From: Nitrosomonas sp.
GTDB taxonomy: Bacteria; Pseudomonadota; Gammaproteobacteria; Burkholderiales; Nitrosomonadaceae
Reading direction: 5' to 3'
Assembly (NCBI GenBank): GCA_019635215.1
Contig: JAHBZZ010000027.1
Location: 1-39,220 of the forward strand
Length of the DNA: 39,220 nt
A model generated the notes under the pieces. That model worked only from the letters and a program-made list of their open reading frames with translations. It did not search any database and was not told the origin of the DNA. The translations under genes and the position numbers were made by a program. Of the stretch, positions 6,605-15,882 are shown one piece after another (position 1 is the stretch's first letter; the number at the start of each line of letters is the position of its first letter).

Positions 6605-8332
6605 TCAGCTGTTCAGCTTCATGAGAAGCTGATGCATCTTTTCCGGATTATCCGCGCGGACAATACGTTGCGCCAATGAAATAATATCGGGTAAATTGCT
6701 TTTCAGTATCTGGTTCTTGATGGCCAGCAACTGCGAAGGATACATGGAAAACTGCTGTAACCCCATACCGAGCAGCAGGCGTGTGAATTGGAGATCCCCC
6801 GCCATTTCACCGCAAATTGAAACCGGTTTCTCCGCGCGTGCGGACAGCTGGATCACTCTTGATATCAGCCATAAAACGGCGGGATGAAAAGGGTCGTAGA
6901 GGTGCGCGACCGAGTCATCGACGCGGTCAACAGCCAGTGTGTATTGAATCAGATCATTGGTGCCGATGGATAAAAAGTCTAGCCGCTGGAGAAAAATCTC
7001 TACACTGAGCGCGGCTGCCGGGATCTCGATCATGCCGCCGATTTGAATTTTTTCGTCAAAATCGGTTTGCTCGTTACACAGTGTTTGTTTGGCATACTCT
7101 ATCATATGCAATGTCTGGTTAACCTCGTTCAGATTCGACAACATCGGAATCAGGATCTTGATATTGCCGAACTTCGACGCACGCAATATCGCGCGGAGCT
7201 GCGTGAGAAACATCTGCGGTTCGGACAAGCTCAGGCGGATTGCACGCAGCCCTAGTGCCGGATTGGCAGCCGTTTGAGCAACATACTTTAAATTCTTGTC
7301 CGCCCCCAGATCAAAAGTCCGGATCGTAACGGGTTTGCCACGCATTTGCGTCGCGACGGTTCGGTAGGCCTCAAATTGTTCTTCCTCGCCGGGTAAATCA
7401 TCGCGGTTCATAAATAAAAATTCGCTGCGGAATAAACCGATGCCCGCGGCCCCATTTTCCTTGACCTGTTCCAGATCACTCGGTAATTCAATGTTGGCCA
7501 ACAAGTCTATTGTTGTTCCATCCAATGTGACCGCTTTAACACTCTTCAAGCGTCTGAGTTTTTGCTTTTCCAGCTCAAATTGACTCTGCCGCAGGCGGTA
7601 TTCGTCGAGAACATATTTGTCGGGATTTACGATGATGATTCCCTGGCAGCCGTCAACAACCAGGCAATCGCCCTCGAGAATCAGTTGATGGGCGTGATGT
7701 AATGCGACAACAGAGGGAATATTCAAACTGCGCGCAACGATTGCGGTATGGGATGTCAGGCTGCCCATGTCAGTCAGAAAGGCAGTAAACTGGTGCGGTT
7801 TGTATTGCATGATATCGGCGGGACTCAGGTCGCGCGCGACCAGAATGTGATCGCCTGAATGTCTGGAAGGCGGTGGTTGATAGCCGGGGTGACCCAGCAA
7901 TGCCTTGAGTACCCGGTCGACCACCTGTTCCACATCTGTCTTACGTTCGCGCAGGTAAGCATCGTCAATCGCTTCAAACTGCTCAAGCAACACATTCTTT
8001 TGCTGTGCCAGCGCCCATTCTGCATTACACTGCGTCTGAGAGATGATATCGCGTGCTGCTTCCATCAACGTTGGGTCATCCAGAATCATATGATGCAGTT
8101 CGAGAAATGCACTGAACTCAGCCAGTGCCGGCCCATCCGATACCGAAGAACGCAACGTATCGAATTCAGCCCGGACAGTCGCAAAAGCGTCGTCCAGACG
8201 TTTGGTTTCGGTATCGATCTGATTCCTGGGGATCAGATAATGCATCACCTCCAATGCGGCGGAGGCTGTTTTGTGCGCATGTCCTATCGCGATACCGCTT
8301 GATACGGCAATACCGTGCAGGATGAAGCTCAT
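6605..8332 (-). CDS. ptsI: Phosphoenolpyruvate-protein phosphotransferase (PTS enzyme I)
   Basis: 575 residues, the usual length for EI. The N-terminal half holds the phosphorylatable histidine His195 in GSLTSHTAIVAR. The TIM-barrel half has GLFRSEFLFMNRD (Arg301), TIRTFDLGADK (Arg337) and the catalytic CGEMAGD loop with Cys506. It transfers phosphate from PEP to HPr in the cytoplasm. Its ATG overlaps the HPr stop by the ATGA tetranucleotide, so the genes are translationally coupled. No EIIB or EIIC gene is present, which suggests regulatory rather than sugar-uptake use. The alternative, the NtrC-linked EI variant PtsP, is ruled out by absence of an N-terminal GAF domain. Confidence 0.95.
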   Translation of the reverse strand: MSFILHGIAVSSGIAIGHAHKTASAALEVMHYLIPRNQIDTETKRLDDAFATVRAEFDTLRSSVSDGPALAEFSAFLELHHMILDDPTLMEAARDIISQTQCNAEWALAQQKNVLLEQFEAIDDAYLRERKTDVEQVVDRVLKALLGHPGYQPPPSRHSGDHILVARDLSPADIMQYKPHQFTAFLTDMGSLTSHTAIVARSLNIPSVVALHHAHQLILEGDCLVVDGCQGIIIVNPDKYVLDEYRLRQSQFELEKQKLRRLKSVKAVTLDGTTIDLLANIELPSDLEQVKENGAAGIGLFRSEFLFMNRDDLPGEEEQFEAYRTVATQMRGKPVTIRTFDLGADKNLKYVAQTAANPALGLRAIRLSLSEPQMFLTQLRAILRASKFGNIKILIPMLSNLNEVNQTLHMIEYAKQTLCNEQTDFDEKIQIGGMIEIPAAALSVEIFLQRLDFLSIGTNDLIQYTLAVDRVDDSVAHLYDPFHPAVLWLISRVIQLSARAEKPVSICGEMAGDLQFTRLLLGMGLQQFSMYPSQLLAIKNQILKSNLPDIISLAQRIVRADNPEKMHQLLMKLNS

Positions 8333-8598
8333 TCACCTTCCTCGAAATAGTTCTCAATCAATGCTGTTAGCGCACCCATCGCTTCATTCTCGTCATCGCC
8401 ATTGGTTTCAATATGTAGCTTTGTGCCTTTGTTTGCAGCCAGCGTCATAACGCCCATGATGCTTTTGGCGTTTACACGCCGGTTATTGCCGGTAATCCAG
8501 ACTTCGCACTTGTATTGACTGGCCAGTTTGGTCAGTTTGGCTGATGCGCGCGCATGCAGCCCCAATTTATTGATGATTTCGACTTCTTTAAGCTGCAT
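8329..8598 (-). CDS. ptsH: Phosphocarrier protein HPr
   Basis: 89 residues from the ATG at 8598; an upstream in-frame start would add an unusual 15-residue extension inside the EIIA gene. His15 (LGLHARASA) is the phosphate acceptor from EI. Ser46 in NAKSIMGVM is the site that HPr kinase/phosphorylase modifies in bacteria having HprK. It overlaps the EIIA gene by 11 bases and the EI gene by 4. The intact Ser46 region fits betaproteobacteria that keep HprK for regulation. No canonical hprK lies in this window, only an HprK-related protein at 37147-38055. Confidence 0.95.
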   Translation of the reverse strand: MQLKEVEIINKLGLHARASAKLTKLASQYKCEVWITGNNRRVNAKSIMGVMTLAANKGTKLHIETNGDDENEAMGALTALIENYFEEGE

Positions 8599-8992
8599 GG
8601 CCAGCGACCTCGGGAATGACGACGATGCCTGATTTTCCGCCACTTAGTGCTTTTTCAGCAACCGTGGGCAACGCTTCATTACGATAGGTCAACGCTCTGA
8701 CCAGCATGGGCAGGTTGACGCCGGTAATGCAGATGACCTGATCAGTTGCAGCGAGCCGCGTGGCGACATTGCATGGCGTCGCGCCAAAGATATCGCACAG
8801 CACCAGTACGCCGTGGCCTGTGTCAAGCTGTTGCACTATTTTGCGCATGCCGATCAGAACAGTATCGGGATCGTCGGTAGTAAAAACACCCAGATGCATC
8901 AATCGTTCAGGTTCCTCACTCACGACATGGCTTGCGCAGCGGATCAGATGATCACCGAGATTTTCATGCGTGACAACAAGTATTCCGATCAT
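8588..8992 (-). CDS. PTS EIIA component, mannose family
   Basis: 134 residues from the ATG at 8992, which has an AGGA 7 bases upstream; a longer form starting at 9040 would add 16 polar residues and is unlikely. MIGILVVTHENLGDHL carries the phosphorylatable histidine (His9). DIFGATPCNVATRL and ITGVNLPMLVRAL are hallmark segments of the EIIA-Man fold. It takes phosphate from HPr. With no partner EIIB/EIIC/EIID nearby, it is probably the end point of a regulatory phosphorelay, as in other betaproteobacteria with truncated PTS systems. First gene of the EIIA-HPr-EI operon. Confidence 0.92.
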   Translation of the reverse strand: MIGILVVTHENLGDHLIRCASHVVSEEPERLMHLGVFTTDDPDTVLIGMRKIVQQLDTGHGVLVLCDIFGATPCNVATRLAATDQVICITGVNLPMLVRALTYRNEALPTVAEKALSGGKSGIVVIPEVAGHAA

Positions 8993-9079
8993 ATTTTTTC
9001 CTGATTTTTTGAATGATGAATGATCAATAGCCGCCGGCAATACGTTCTTCAGTGAGATCTTGAACAGATTTCAAGCAAT

Positions 9080-10567
9080 TTAGAGTAATTTACGCTGCAT
9101 CAGTGTGGCTGAGATCCAACCCATGCATAATAGCAAAACAGCCGATCCCAGCACCAGATAATTTCCCGTCAGGACATAGAGTGTCGCGCCGCTGAAACCC
9201 TGAGCCAGACCGTGTAGTCCGGCGGTGGTGAAGACTTCAAGCTGATCCAGAATTTTTCCGCGATCATCGATGATCGCGGTTACGCCGGTATTCGTCGAAC
9301 GTAGCATGTAGCGCCCGGTTTCCAGTGCGCGCATTTGCGATATCTGTAAATGTTGATGCGGTCCGATTGAGCGGCCGAACCAAGCGTCGTTACTCACATT
9401 GACAAGTAACGTCGCCTGCGGCAGCTGAGTGATGATTTCTTCACCAAACACATCTTCATAGCAGATATTCACCGCAACCTGTTGTCCCGCCAATTGCATC
9501 GGTTGCTGATCGGTACCGCCGCGGGAGAAGTCGGATAATGGAATATGCAGTGTTTGGATAATCCAGCCAAAAACAGGCTTAAGCGGGATGAATTCGCCGA
9601 ATGGCACCAGATGATGTTTGCGGTAGACCTGTTCAGGTGAGGAACCAAAACTGAACATACTGTTGTAGTAGGTATCGATGCCATTCGTGGCATGCTCAGC
9701 CAGCCCGATGAGTATGTCGCCATCGTTTCCCCGCGCATGCTCAGCCAGATAATCCAGATAATCCGGCGGTACCGCGTCATTGAAAAGCGGAATGGAAATT
9801 TCCGGTGTGACAATCAGCCGGCTTTCACTTTCCAGAATCAATTCCGCGTAGGTCAACATAGTTTTTTCAACATGATCTTCACGCCATTTCAGATCCTGTT
9901 CGATATTGCCCTGTAACAGACTGACGGTTAACGGTTCGCCAATCGGTTCGACCCAATTGATCGATTGCAATCCCAGCCCGCCCAGCCAGATGACGCCGAG
10001 CAGCAGACCAATGCGCACGGCAGCTGCAGCTTTTGCGAACCACAGGCATAGCAGCGCCGCGCTCCAGACCAGAATCAATGAAACGCCATAAACACCGAGT
10101 ATCGGTGCGAATCCTGCTAATGGACTATCGGGCGCCTGAGAATAGCCGAGTGCAAGCCATGGAAAACCTGTGAACAATGCACCGCGCAGCCATTCAGTGA
10201 GCATCCATGCGGCTGCGGCCGCCAGCGCCCAGATATGAGGCGAAGCCGTCTGCATGCGGAAAACCAGCCAGCCGCACAATGCCGGATATAACGAAAGATA
10301 CGCGCAGAGTATGACCAGGGCAAAAGCCGCCAGTACCGGCGGCATGGCGCCGAAATCATGCAGACTGACGTACAGCCAGGTCACACCGGCACCGAACAGA
10401 CCCATGCCATACGTGAACCCCAGCCAGACCGATTGCATAGCAGTCGTGCATCGGCGCCAGAATAGAAAGAGTAGCGCCAGGGTAACCAACGGTACCGGAA
10501 ACCAGTAAAAAGGCGCAAAACCGGGAACGGTTAAAATACCCAGAAAGAAAGCCAGAATGGTGCGCAT
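9080..10567 (-). CDS. lnt: Apolipoprotein N-acyltransferase Lnt
   Basis: 495 residues from ATG 10567; a TTG at 10582 would add five. About six to seven transmembrane helices fill the first 210 residues, followed by a nitrilase-type domain with the Glu-Lys-Cys triad: Glu256 (IVTPEISIP), Lys317 (YRKHHLVPFGEF) and Cys369 (VNICYEDVFG). A final transmembrane helix ends the protein. The enzyme N-acylates the lipid-bearing cysteine of lipoproteins at the outer face of the inner membrane, the last maturation step. A client lipoprotein, MltA, is encoded at 14607. The neighbour upstream is a transporter 21 bases away, so the two are probably co-transcribed. Confidence 0.95.
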   Translation of the reverse strand: MRTILAFFLGILTVPGFAPFYWFPVPLVTLALLFLFWRRCTTAMQSVWLGFTYGMGLFGAGVTWLYVSLHDFGAMPPVLAAFALVILCAYLSLYPALCGWLVFRMQTASPHIWALAAAAAWMLTEWLRGALFTGFPWLALGYSQAPDSPLAGFAPILGVYGVSLILVWSAALLCLWFAKAAAAVRIGLLLGVIWLGGLGLQSINWVEPIGEPLTVSLLQGNIEQDLKWREDHVEKTMLTYAELILESESRLIVTPEISIPLFNDAVPPDYLDYLAEHARGNDGDILIGLAEHATNGIDTYYNSMFSFGSSPEQVYRKHHLVPFGEFIPLKPVFGWIIQTLHIPLSDFSRGGTDQQPMQLAGQQVAVNICYEDVFGEEIITQLPQATLLVNVSNDAWFGRSIGPHQHLQISQMRALETGRYMLRSTNTGVTAIIDDRGKILDQLEVFTTAGLHGLAQGFSGATLYVLTGNYLVLGSAVLLLCMGWISATLMQRKLL

Positions 10568-10588
10568 GGTGATGTCGCTCAAATAGGG

Positions 10589-12238
10589 TTACGCATTTTT
10601 GAAGCGCGAATGTTTGATCAGCAGGATGGATGCGATCGGTAACACCAATCCGATTACCGTGACCGTGATCAGCAGATGGCCCAGATCGCTGTAATCGGCC
10701 GGTATGCTGATTTCTCCGGTGATGGTATCTTTTACCTCACGTGTCACCACGTAAAACTGGTTCAGATATTTCGTGCCAAGCTGTGAGGCGGAAAGCGCCA
10801 GATTGGTAAACGAGGCCATGACTGCAAAAAATGTCGCCTTGAGTTTGTCGGGCGCGGAATTGGCAATCCATGCCAGCATGGGAATCATGGCAATCTGTCC
10901 CAGCGGCGATTCCAGTGCAGTATCAATCAGGGCGATAAAGCGGGCGTCCACGACACCGCCGGTAATCGATGCCGTCCATACATGCAGATCGTAATACATG
11001 CCGATGATCGGCAGCGACAAAATGGTGCCGGCAATCGTCAAAAAACCGATGATGTATGCAATCGAGCGTTCGGCCATGAAACGCCGGAAAATAAACATGC
11101 CCAGGAGCGTAAGGCTTGCACCGACCAATGACAATACCGCGAGGAATTGTTGATCGAAACCCAGTTCATCGATCATCCACCAGGTCGATCCGGCACCCGG
11201 GCCGGGGATGGCACGGAAAATAAATACGAGAAATGCTGTGCCGACCAGTACGTTGCGTGCTTCCGGTTCGAGTTCGCTGACCAGTTGCCGCATCAGGAAC
11301 AATACGATAGTCATTGAAATCAGAAAAATAATTTCTTCTCCCCCGGGTATGCGGCTCAAGCCGACCGTTAGCGATACGATCGTAAAAACCAGCCCGCCGC
11401 CGAGAATCCACCAATTGACCGGCGGCGGTTCCGTATGGACAGCGAGCAGGCTGATCGCATCACGTTTGCTATAGCCTTGCCGGACAAACCGGTTGATTTC
11501 TCTGCGGTGTAGCCAGGAAGCCAATACCACGCCGCATATTGAAATCAGCGGAATAATCAGCGCGAGTTCGTAAACCAGCAGATAAACGGCTTCTTTTTCG
11601 GCCTCGGGCAATGCCGCGGCATCGCGCAGCAGAAAAACATTCGCTACGGATACCAGTATACCCCCGCCAATAATGGCAACACGGCCCAGTGTCTGCATGG
11701 TGACATGCATGAGTTTACGTTTTTCCGGATCCATTTTTTGCCCATTCTCATCGATATGCGGCACGGCTTCCACGGTCATGGCATCGGCAACGACATCCTG
11801 TAAGACATAACCGATCGGTGCCAGCAACGCAGAGGTGACATACCAGGCTTCTACCGGAGCGATTTCGGTCATGGCTTCCGTGTGCCCCAGCAGGCCGATC
11901 ATGATCAGCAGGCTGAGCATGATCAGGCTAGCGCCGAGATAGACCAAAAGCCCTTTCCAGCGCCACATGAGATCGACAATGTGGCCCATCGGCATTTTCA
12001 GCGCCCACGGCAGCATCATCCAGAAACCGAGCATGGCCAGGAATTCGGCCGAAAGCCCCAGTTTTTCCTTGACATAGAAGGTTCCAACGATACCGGTTAA
12101 TCCTGAGATACCCGCGGCCACATAAACCATCAACGGCGGCATGTAGGACAGGCGCATTTCACGTCCCAGTGAAATGATATTGGCGCTGAACCATTGAATG
12201 ACGACGGAGACGAAACCATTGATGATTGAATGTTTCAT
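10589..12238 (-). CDS. MFS-type transporter resembling the BT1 (folate-biopterin) family
   Basis: 549 residues with about twelve hydrophobic segments and a cytoplasmic loop around 170-185 (ENGQKMDPEKRKL). The segments ALKMPMGHIVDLMWRWKG and PIGYVLQDVVADAMTVEAVP resemble conserved blocks of BT1-family transporters, plant and cyanobacterial folate carriers and protozoan biopterin carriers; DVVADAM is the most telling. The assignment is by motif recall, not alignment. Substrate is unknown. It lies between lnt and the DegS-like protease on the same strand, 47 bases after the latter. Alternative: a general MFS permease of the PucC/AmpG kind. Confidence 0.7.
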   Translation of the reverse strand: MKHSIINGFVSVVIQWFSANIISLGREMRLSYMPPLMVYVAAGISGLTGIVGTFYVKEKLGLSAEFLAMLGFWMMLPWALKMPMGHIVDLMWRWKGLLVYLGASLIMLSLLIMIGLLGHTEAMTEIAPVEAWYVTSALLAPIGYVLQDVVADAMTVEAVPHIDENGQKMDPEKRKLMHVTMQTLGRVAIIGGGILVSVANVFLLRDAAALPEAEKEAVYLLVYELALIIPLISICGVVLASWLHRREINRFVRQGYSKRDAISLLAVHTEPPPVNWWILGGGLVFTIVSLTVGLSRIPGGEEIIFLISMTIVLFLMRQLVSELEPEARNVLVGTAFLVFIFRAIPGPGAGSTWWMIDELGFDQQFLAVLSLVGASLTLLGMFIFRRFMAERSIAYIIGFLTIAGTILSLPIIGMYYDLHVWTASITGGVVDARFIALIDTALESPLGQIAMIPMLAWIANSAPDKLKATFFAVMASFTNLALSASQLGTKYLNQFYVVTREVKDTITGEISIPADYSDLGHLLITVTVIGLVLPIASILLIKHSRFKNA

Positions 12239-12285
12239 AGTACTTTTTTATTAGAATTAAATGTCAGTGGAAATTATTGGATATG

Positions 12286-13425
12286 TCATATTTGTTTGGG
12301 GCGTACGCCGACCTTGATCTGAATATCCATTTCCTTTTTGTTGCGTATCACAGTAACCGTTGTTGTGATACCGGGTGGAAGTGCGGCAACTTTGTTGAGT
12401 AATTCCGATGAATTGAGAATCGGTTCGCCTTCAATGGCAATCATGATATCACCTGCTTTGATCCCGGCATGGTCAGCCGGTCCGTCCTTGAGTACGCCGG
12501 CAATGAGTGCGCCTATAACGGTGTTCAGTTTAAATGATTCAGCGAGTTCTTCGGTCATGTCCTGCATGCTGACGCCGAGCCAGCCCCGTGTTACGCTGCC
12601 TGACTGGATAATTTGTTCCATGATTGTTTTTGCGATGTGAATCGGGATCGCGAAACCGATACCCAGAGAGCCTCCGGAGCGTGAATAAATGGCCGTATTG
12701 ATACCGATCAGATTACCGTCCGTGTCGGTCAATGCGCCGCCCGAATTGCCGGGATTGATTGCGGCATCAGTCTGAATAAATTCTTCAAACGTATTAATGC
12801 CCACCTTAGTTCGTCCCAGAGCACCGATAATACCCATCGTGACGCTCTGCCCGACGCCGAATGGATTACCAACGGCCAGAACGACGTCACCGACTTTGGC
12901 TTCCTGGGAATGACCAAACGTCATCGCGGGAAGATCTTTCAGATCGATTTTCAGTACCGCCAGATCCGTTTCCGGATCCGAACCGACAACTGCGGCTTTG
13001 ATTTTACGGCTATCGCTTAAAGCGACTTCCACTTCATCGGCTGCCTCAATCACATGATGGTTGGTCAAAATGTAACCGTTGGAACTGACGATCACACCCG
13101 ACCCCAGATTGGATCTGAGCCGTGATCTGGATTCAAACTGCTCGCCGAAGAAACGCTGAAAAGCAGGGTCGTTGAGGAACGGATGCGGTAAATCCTTGAC
13201 TGCTTTTGTGGTGAAAATATTGACAACCGATGGCATGGCACGGCTGGCGGCTTTATAATAACTGTCGTGCCTGAGCGCGCTGATGTCCGGTGTGGCTTCC
13301 TTGATCGGTATCAGTTCCGCACGCGGTTTCCAGGGCAGTAATTCAGGTTTGAGTGTGGAGACCACGAAAAAAATAGCCAGCAGAATGGTCGCGGCTTGTG
13401 CAAAAATTAACCAGAGCCTGTACAT
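12286..13425 (-). CDS. degS: DegS/AlgW-like HtrA serine protease
   Basis: 379 residues. One N-terminal membrane anchor (about 5-22) replaces a cleavable signal. The trypsin-like domain has the triad His124 (TNHHV), Asp154 (ETDLAVLK) and Ser228 (NPGNSGGAL). A single PDZ domain covers about 275-375 (GWLGVSMQDM and AGIKAGDIMIAIEG). One anchor plus one PDZ is the DegS/AlgW layout, in contrast with DegP/DegQ with two PDZ domains. Family members sense misfolded outer-membrane proteins in the periplasm and start cleavage of the anti-sigma factor RseA. No rseA or rpoE is in the window. It is divergent from the Nif3-like gene, with an 82-base shared promoter gap. Confidence 0.88.
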   Translation of the reverse strand: MYRLWLIFAQAATILLAIFFVVSTLKPELLPWKPRAELIPIKEATPDISALRHDSYYKAASRAMPSVVNIFTTKAVKDLPHPFLNDPAFQRFFGEQFESRSRLRSNLGSGVIVSSNGYILTNHHVIEAADEVEVALSDSRKIKAAVVGSDPETDLAVLKIDLKDLPAMTFGHSQEAKVGDVVLAVGNPFGVGQSVTMGIIGALGRTKVGINTFEEFIQTDAAINPGNSGGALTDTDGNLIGINTAIYSRSGGSLGIGFAIPIHIAKTIMEQIIQSGSVTRGWLGVSMQDMTEELAESFKLNTVIGALIAGVLKDGPADHAGIKAGDIMIAIEGEPILNSSELLNKVAALPPGITTTVTVIRNKKEMDIQIKVGVRPKQI

Positions 13426-13507
13426 GAACGCCTGTAACTCCTAAAACAGATGTCGTCATTTAGATTAAGATGCGTATTGTATGTGTAACCCAGCCGGAAA
13501 AGAAACC

Positions 13508-14254
13508 ATGTTTCGAAATGAACTTGAAAATCACCTCAATCAATTGCTGGATGTATCCCGTTTTCAGGATTATTGCCCAAATGGATTGCAAGTGGAAGGG
13601 CGCGAGCATATTCAAAGGATTGTCACCGGGGTTACCGCTTCGCTTGAGCTGCTGCAGGCAGCCATAGCCCGCGAAGCTGATGCCGTCATTGTGCACCATG
13701 GTTATTTCTGGCGTGGTGAAAATGCCTGTATCACCGGTATGAAACATCGCCGTATCGCGTTGCTCATGCAACATGGGATCAATCTGTTCGCCTATCATCT
13801 GCCATTGGATATGCATTCGGAACTGGGCAATAACGTTCAACTGGCGAAACGCCTCGGTTTCGTTGAAAACGGCCGGTTTGGCGAGCAAGATATTGTTGTC
13901 CGCGGCGCATTGCAAGAAGCCATGCCGTTATGCGCACTGGGTCATAAAATTGCACAGGCTCTGGGACGGGAACCGCAGATCATCGGCAATCCCGAACAAT
14001 CCGTCAGACAACTGGCATGGTGCACCGGAGCTGCTCAGGGCTATTTTGAAGCCGCGATCGCACAAAACGTTGATGCGTATATTACGGGAGAAATATCTGA
14101 ACAGACAGTGCATGCCGCGCGCGAATCCGGTGTGGCTTTCATTGCGGCAGGCCATCACGCAACGGAACGCTATGGTGTGCAGGCATTGGGTGCACACCTG
14201 GCGGACGAATTCGGCATTCAGCATCAATTCGTTGACATCGATAATCCGGTATAA
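13508..14254 (+). CDS. Nif3-like dinuclear metal-centre protein (YbgI type)
   Basis: 248 residues from ATG 13508, preceded by GGAAAAG; an upstream in-frame ATG at 13481 would add nine residues and has no ribosome binding site. DYCPNGLQVEGR near residues 21-32 is the family signature. Candidate metal ligands are His63 and His64 (VHHGYFWRG), His97 and Asp101 (YHLPLDMH), with the C-terminal GHHATERYG supplying a further His and Glu. Relatives form hexameric rings with two metal ions per subunit; proposed roles include GTP cyclohydrolase-like or metal-handling activity, none certain. It is a single gene divergent from the DegS-like protease. Confidence 0.9.
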   Translation: MFRNELENHLNQLLDVSRFQDYCPNGLQVEGREHIQRIVTGVTASLELLQAAIAREADAVIVHHGYFWRGENACITGMKHRRIALLMQHGINLFAYHLPLDMHSELGNNVQLAKRLGFVENGRFGEQDIVVRGALQEAMPLCALGHKIAQALGREPQIIGNPEQSVRQLAWCTGAAQGYFEAAIAQNVDAYITGEISEQTVHAARESGVAFIAAGHHATERYGVQALGAHLADEFGIQHQFVDIDNPV

Positions 14255-14402
14255 CCTGAGTATTTAACAGGTTGTTAAATGTGTTCGAGGCAACCGATGC
14301 AAGGCAAGAACAGGCTCTAATGCCGCAACGGCAACACAGATCGTTTTCCAACAGCCGGCTAATGCGCGTGGTTACAAGACCTGTTGCCCGGTTTTGCCGT
14401 TC

Positions 14403-14540
14403 TTATTCCTTATCCTTCATACTTTTGGTGTCATCGTTATCCTTTTTCTTTCCGGCAAACATGGTCCACCAAATGATAAACAGAAATAAACCCAGCGCGA
14501 CGGCCGCCTCAATTAATAGTATCCACCAATTACTGTCCAT
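14403..14540 (-). CDS. 45-residue single-pass membrane protein
   Basis: From the ATG at 14540 the protein is MDSNWWILLIEAAVALGL, then further hydrophobic residues to about position 28, then a highly charged tail (GKKKDNDDTKSMKDKE). The layout is one transmembrane helix with a basic and acidic cytoplasmic tail. An earlier start at 14600 would add 20 residues overlapping the mltA promoter region and is less likely. CTGGAA lies about 9 bases before the chosen start. Family unknown to me; it is divergent from mltA by 66 bases. Confidence 0.6.
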   Translation of the reverse strand: MDSNWWILLIEAAVALGLFLFIIWWTMFAGKKKDNDDTKSMKDKE

Positions 14541-14606
14541 ATAAAAAATTCCAGGCTTGTTGTATAGTTTGAGCTTTAGAAAACAACATACTGTAACCAA
14601 TATTCC

Positions 14607-15818
14607 ATGAAACTCAAAACTTGTTTTCTTCCGATTCTGCTATCGAGCATTCTTTTCGCATGTTCCACCCAGACGACTGTTCCACCCGAAACAGTCGAGC
14701 AGTCAGCAAAACCCACACCATCGCAACAACAGGAACAGACAGAGCCCACAGTGTTGTCCACGCATGTGTCTGTGCAATGGTCCGATCTGACGGGATGGAC
14801 GGAAGACGATTTGCGGCCTGCCTGGCAGGCTTTTTTGCAAAGCTGCAATGCACTGAAAAGGCAGCAGGTATGGCAGGAAGTCTGCACAGCGGCATCTTCT
14901 TTTATGCAGGCTGACAATAATGCCGGTATCCGGCATTTTTTCGAACATCATTTCGTGCCCTATCGGATCATCAGCCATGATGGCGGCGGCGAAGGTCTGG
15001 TAACTGGTTATTACGAACCATTGCTGCATGGCAGCCGTAAACCGACTGCGCGGTACCGTTATCCGCTGTATGCCGCGCCGGATGAATTACTGATTGTCGA
15101 TCTCGGTGATCTGTATCCCGAACTGAAGGATCTGCGGCTGCGCGGACGTCTGGAAGGCCGCCGGGTGGTGCCTTATTACAGCCGTGCGGAAATTATGGAT
15201 AACCCTGCGGTTCTGAAAGGTTATGAATTACTCTGGGTGGACGATGAAGTCGAATTGTTCTTTCTGCAGATACAGGGATCCGGAAGAATACAGCTCGATA
15301 CCGGCGAGATCGTGAAAATCGGTTTTGCCGAGCAGAACGGCTATCCTTATAACTCGATCGGGCGGATTCTGGTCCAGCAAGGCGAATTGCCGCTGGAGAA
15401 AGCGTCCATGCAGGGTATTAAACAGTGGGGGCAGCAAAATCCGGGCAAACTCAGATCATTATTGCAGCAAAATGCGCGCTTTGTATTTTTCCGTGAACTG
15501 CCCGGTGATTTGAGCGGCCCCATCGGCGCGCTCGGCGTGCCGCTGACAGCCGGGCGCAGCATTGCCATCGATCCGCGTTCGATTCCCCAGGGCGCGCCCG
15601 TTTTTCTGGCAACCACCTGGCCCAATTCCAGTAAACCGCTCAACCGCCTGATGGTAGCGCAGGATACCGGCGGTGCAATAAAAGGCGGCATACGTGCCGA
15701 TTTTTTCTGGGGTTATGGTCCTGAAGCCGGGAATCAGGCCGGCAAGATGAAGCAACAAGGGAAAATGTGGGTGCTAATGCCCAGTAGCTACAAAGCGCCG
15801 CAACTGACGCAACAGTAA
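14607..15818 (+). CDS. mltA: Membrane-bound lytic murein transglycosylase A
   Basis: 403 residues. A lipoprotein signal ends in the lipobox LFAC with Cys19 as the lipidated residue, followed by a Gln/Thr/Pro-rich linker. The MltA barrel starts near GYYEPLLHGSRK (134-145) and includes VVPYYSRAEI and FFLQIQGSGRI. The C-terminal 3D domain holds AIDPRSIPQGAPVFL and AQDTGGAIKGGIRADFFWG, where Asp353 corresponds to the catalytic aspartate. It cleaves the MurNAc-GlcNAc bond of peptidoglycan with formation of 1,6-anhydroMurNAc at the outer membrane. Its maturation would use Lnt, encoded at 9080-10567. Confidence 0.95.
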   Translation: MKLKTCFLPILLSSILFACSTQTTVPPETVEQSAKPTPSQQQEQTEPTVLSTHVSVQWSDLTGWTEDDLRPAWQAFLQSCNALKRQQVWQEVCTAASSFMQADNNAGIRHFFEHHFVPYRIISHDGGGEGLVTGYYEPLLHGSRKPTARYRYPLYAAPDELLIVDLGDLYPELKDLRLRGRLEGRRVVPYYSRAEIMDNPAVLKGYELLWVDDEVELFFLQIQGSGRIQLDTGEIVKIGFAEQNGYPYNSIGRILVQQGELPLEKASMQGIKQWGQQNPGKLRSLLQQNARFVFFRELPGDLSGPIGALGVPLTAGRSIAIDPRSIPQGAPVFLATTWPNSSKPLNRLMVAQDTGGAIKGGIRADFFWGYGPEAGNQAGKMKQQGKMWVLMPSSYKAPQLTQQ

Positions 15819-15882
15819 TCGCGTGATGAAATTATCGGCGGCATTCCGGCATCCCGTCAGGCAAAGCAATATTCGGTATTAT

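Noticed and set aside
6614-6631. CAGCTTC/GAAGCTG hairpin at the end of ptsI as a terminator
   Set aside because: It is inside the coding sequence and is not followed by a T-run on the minus strand.
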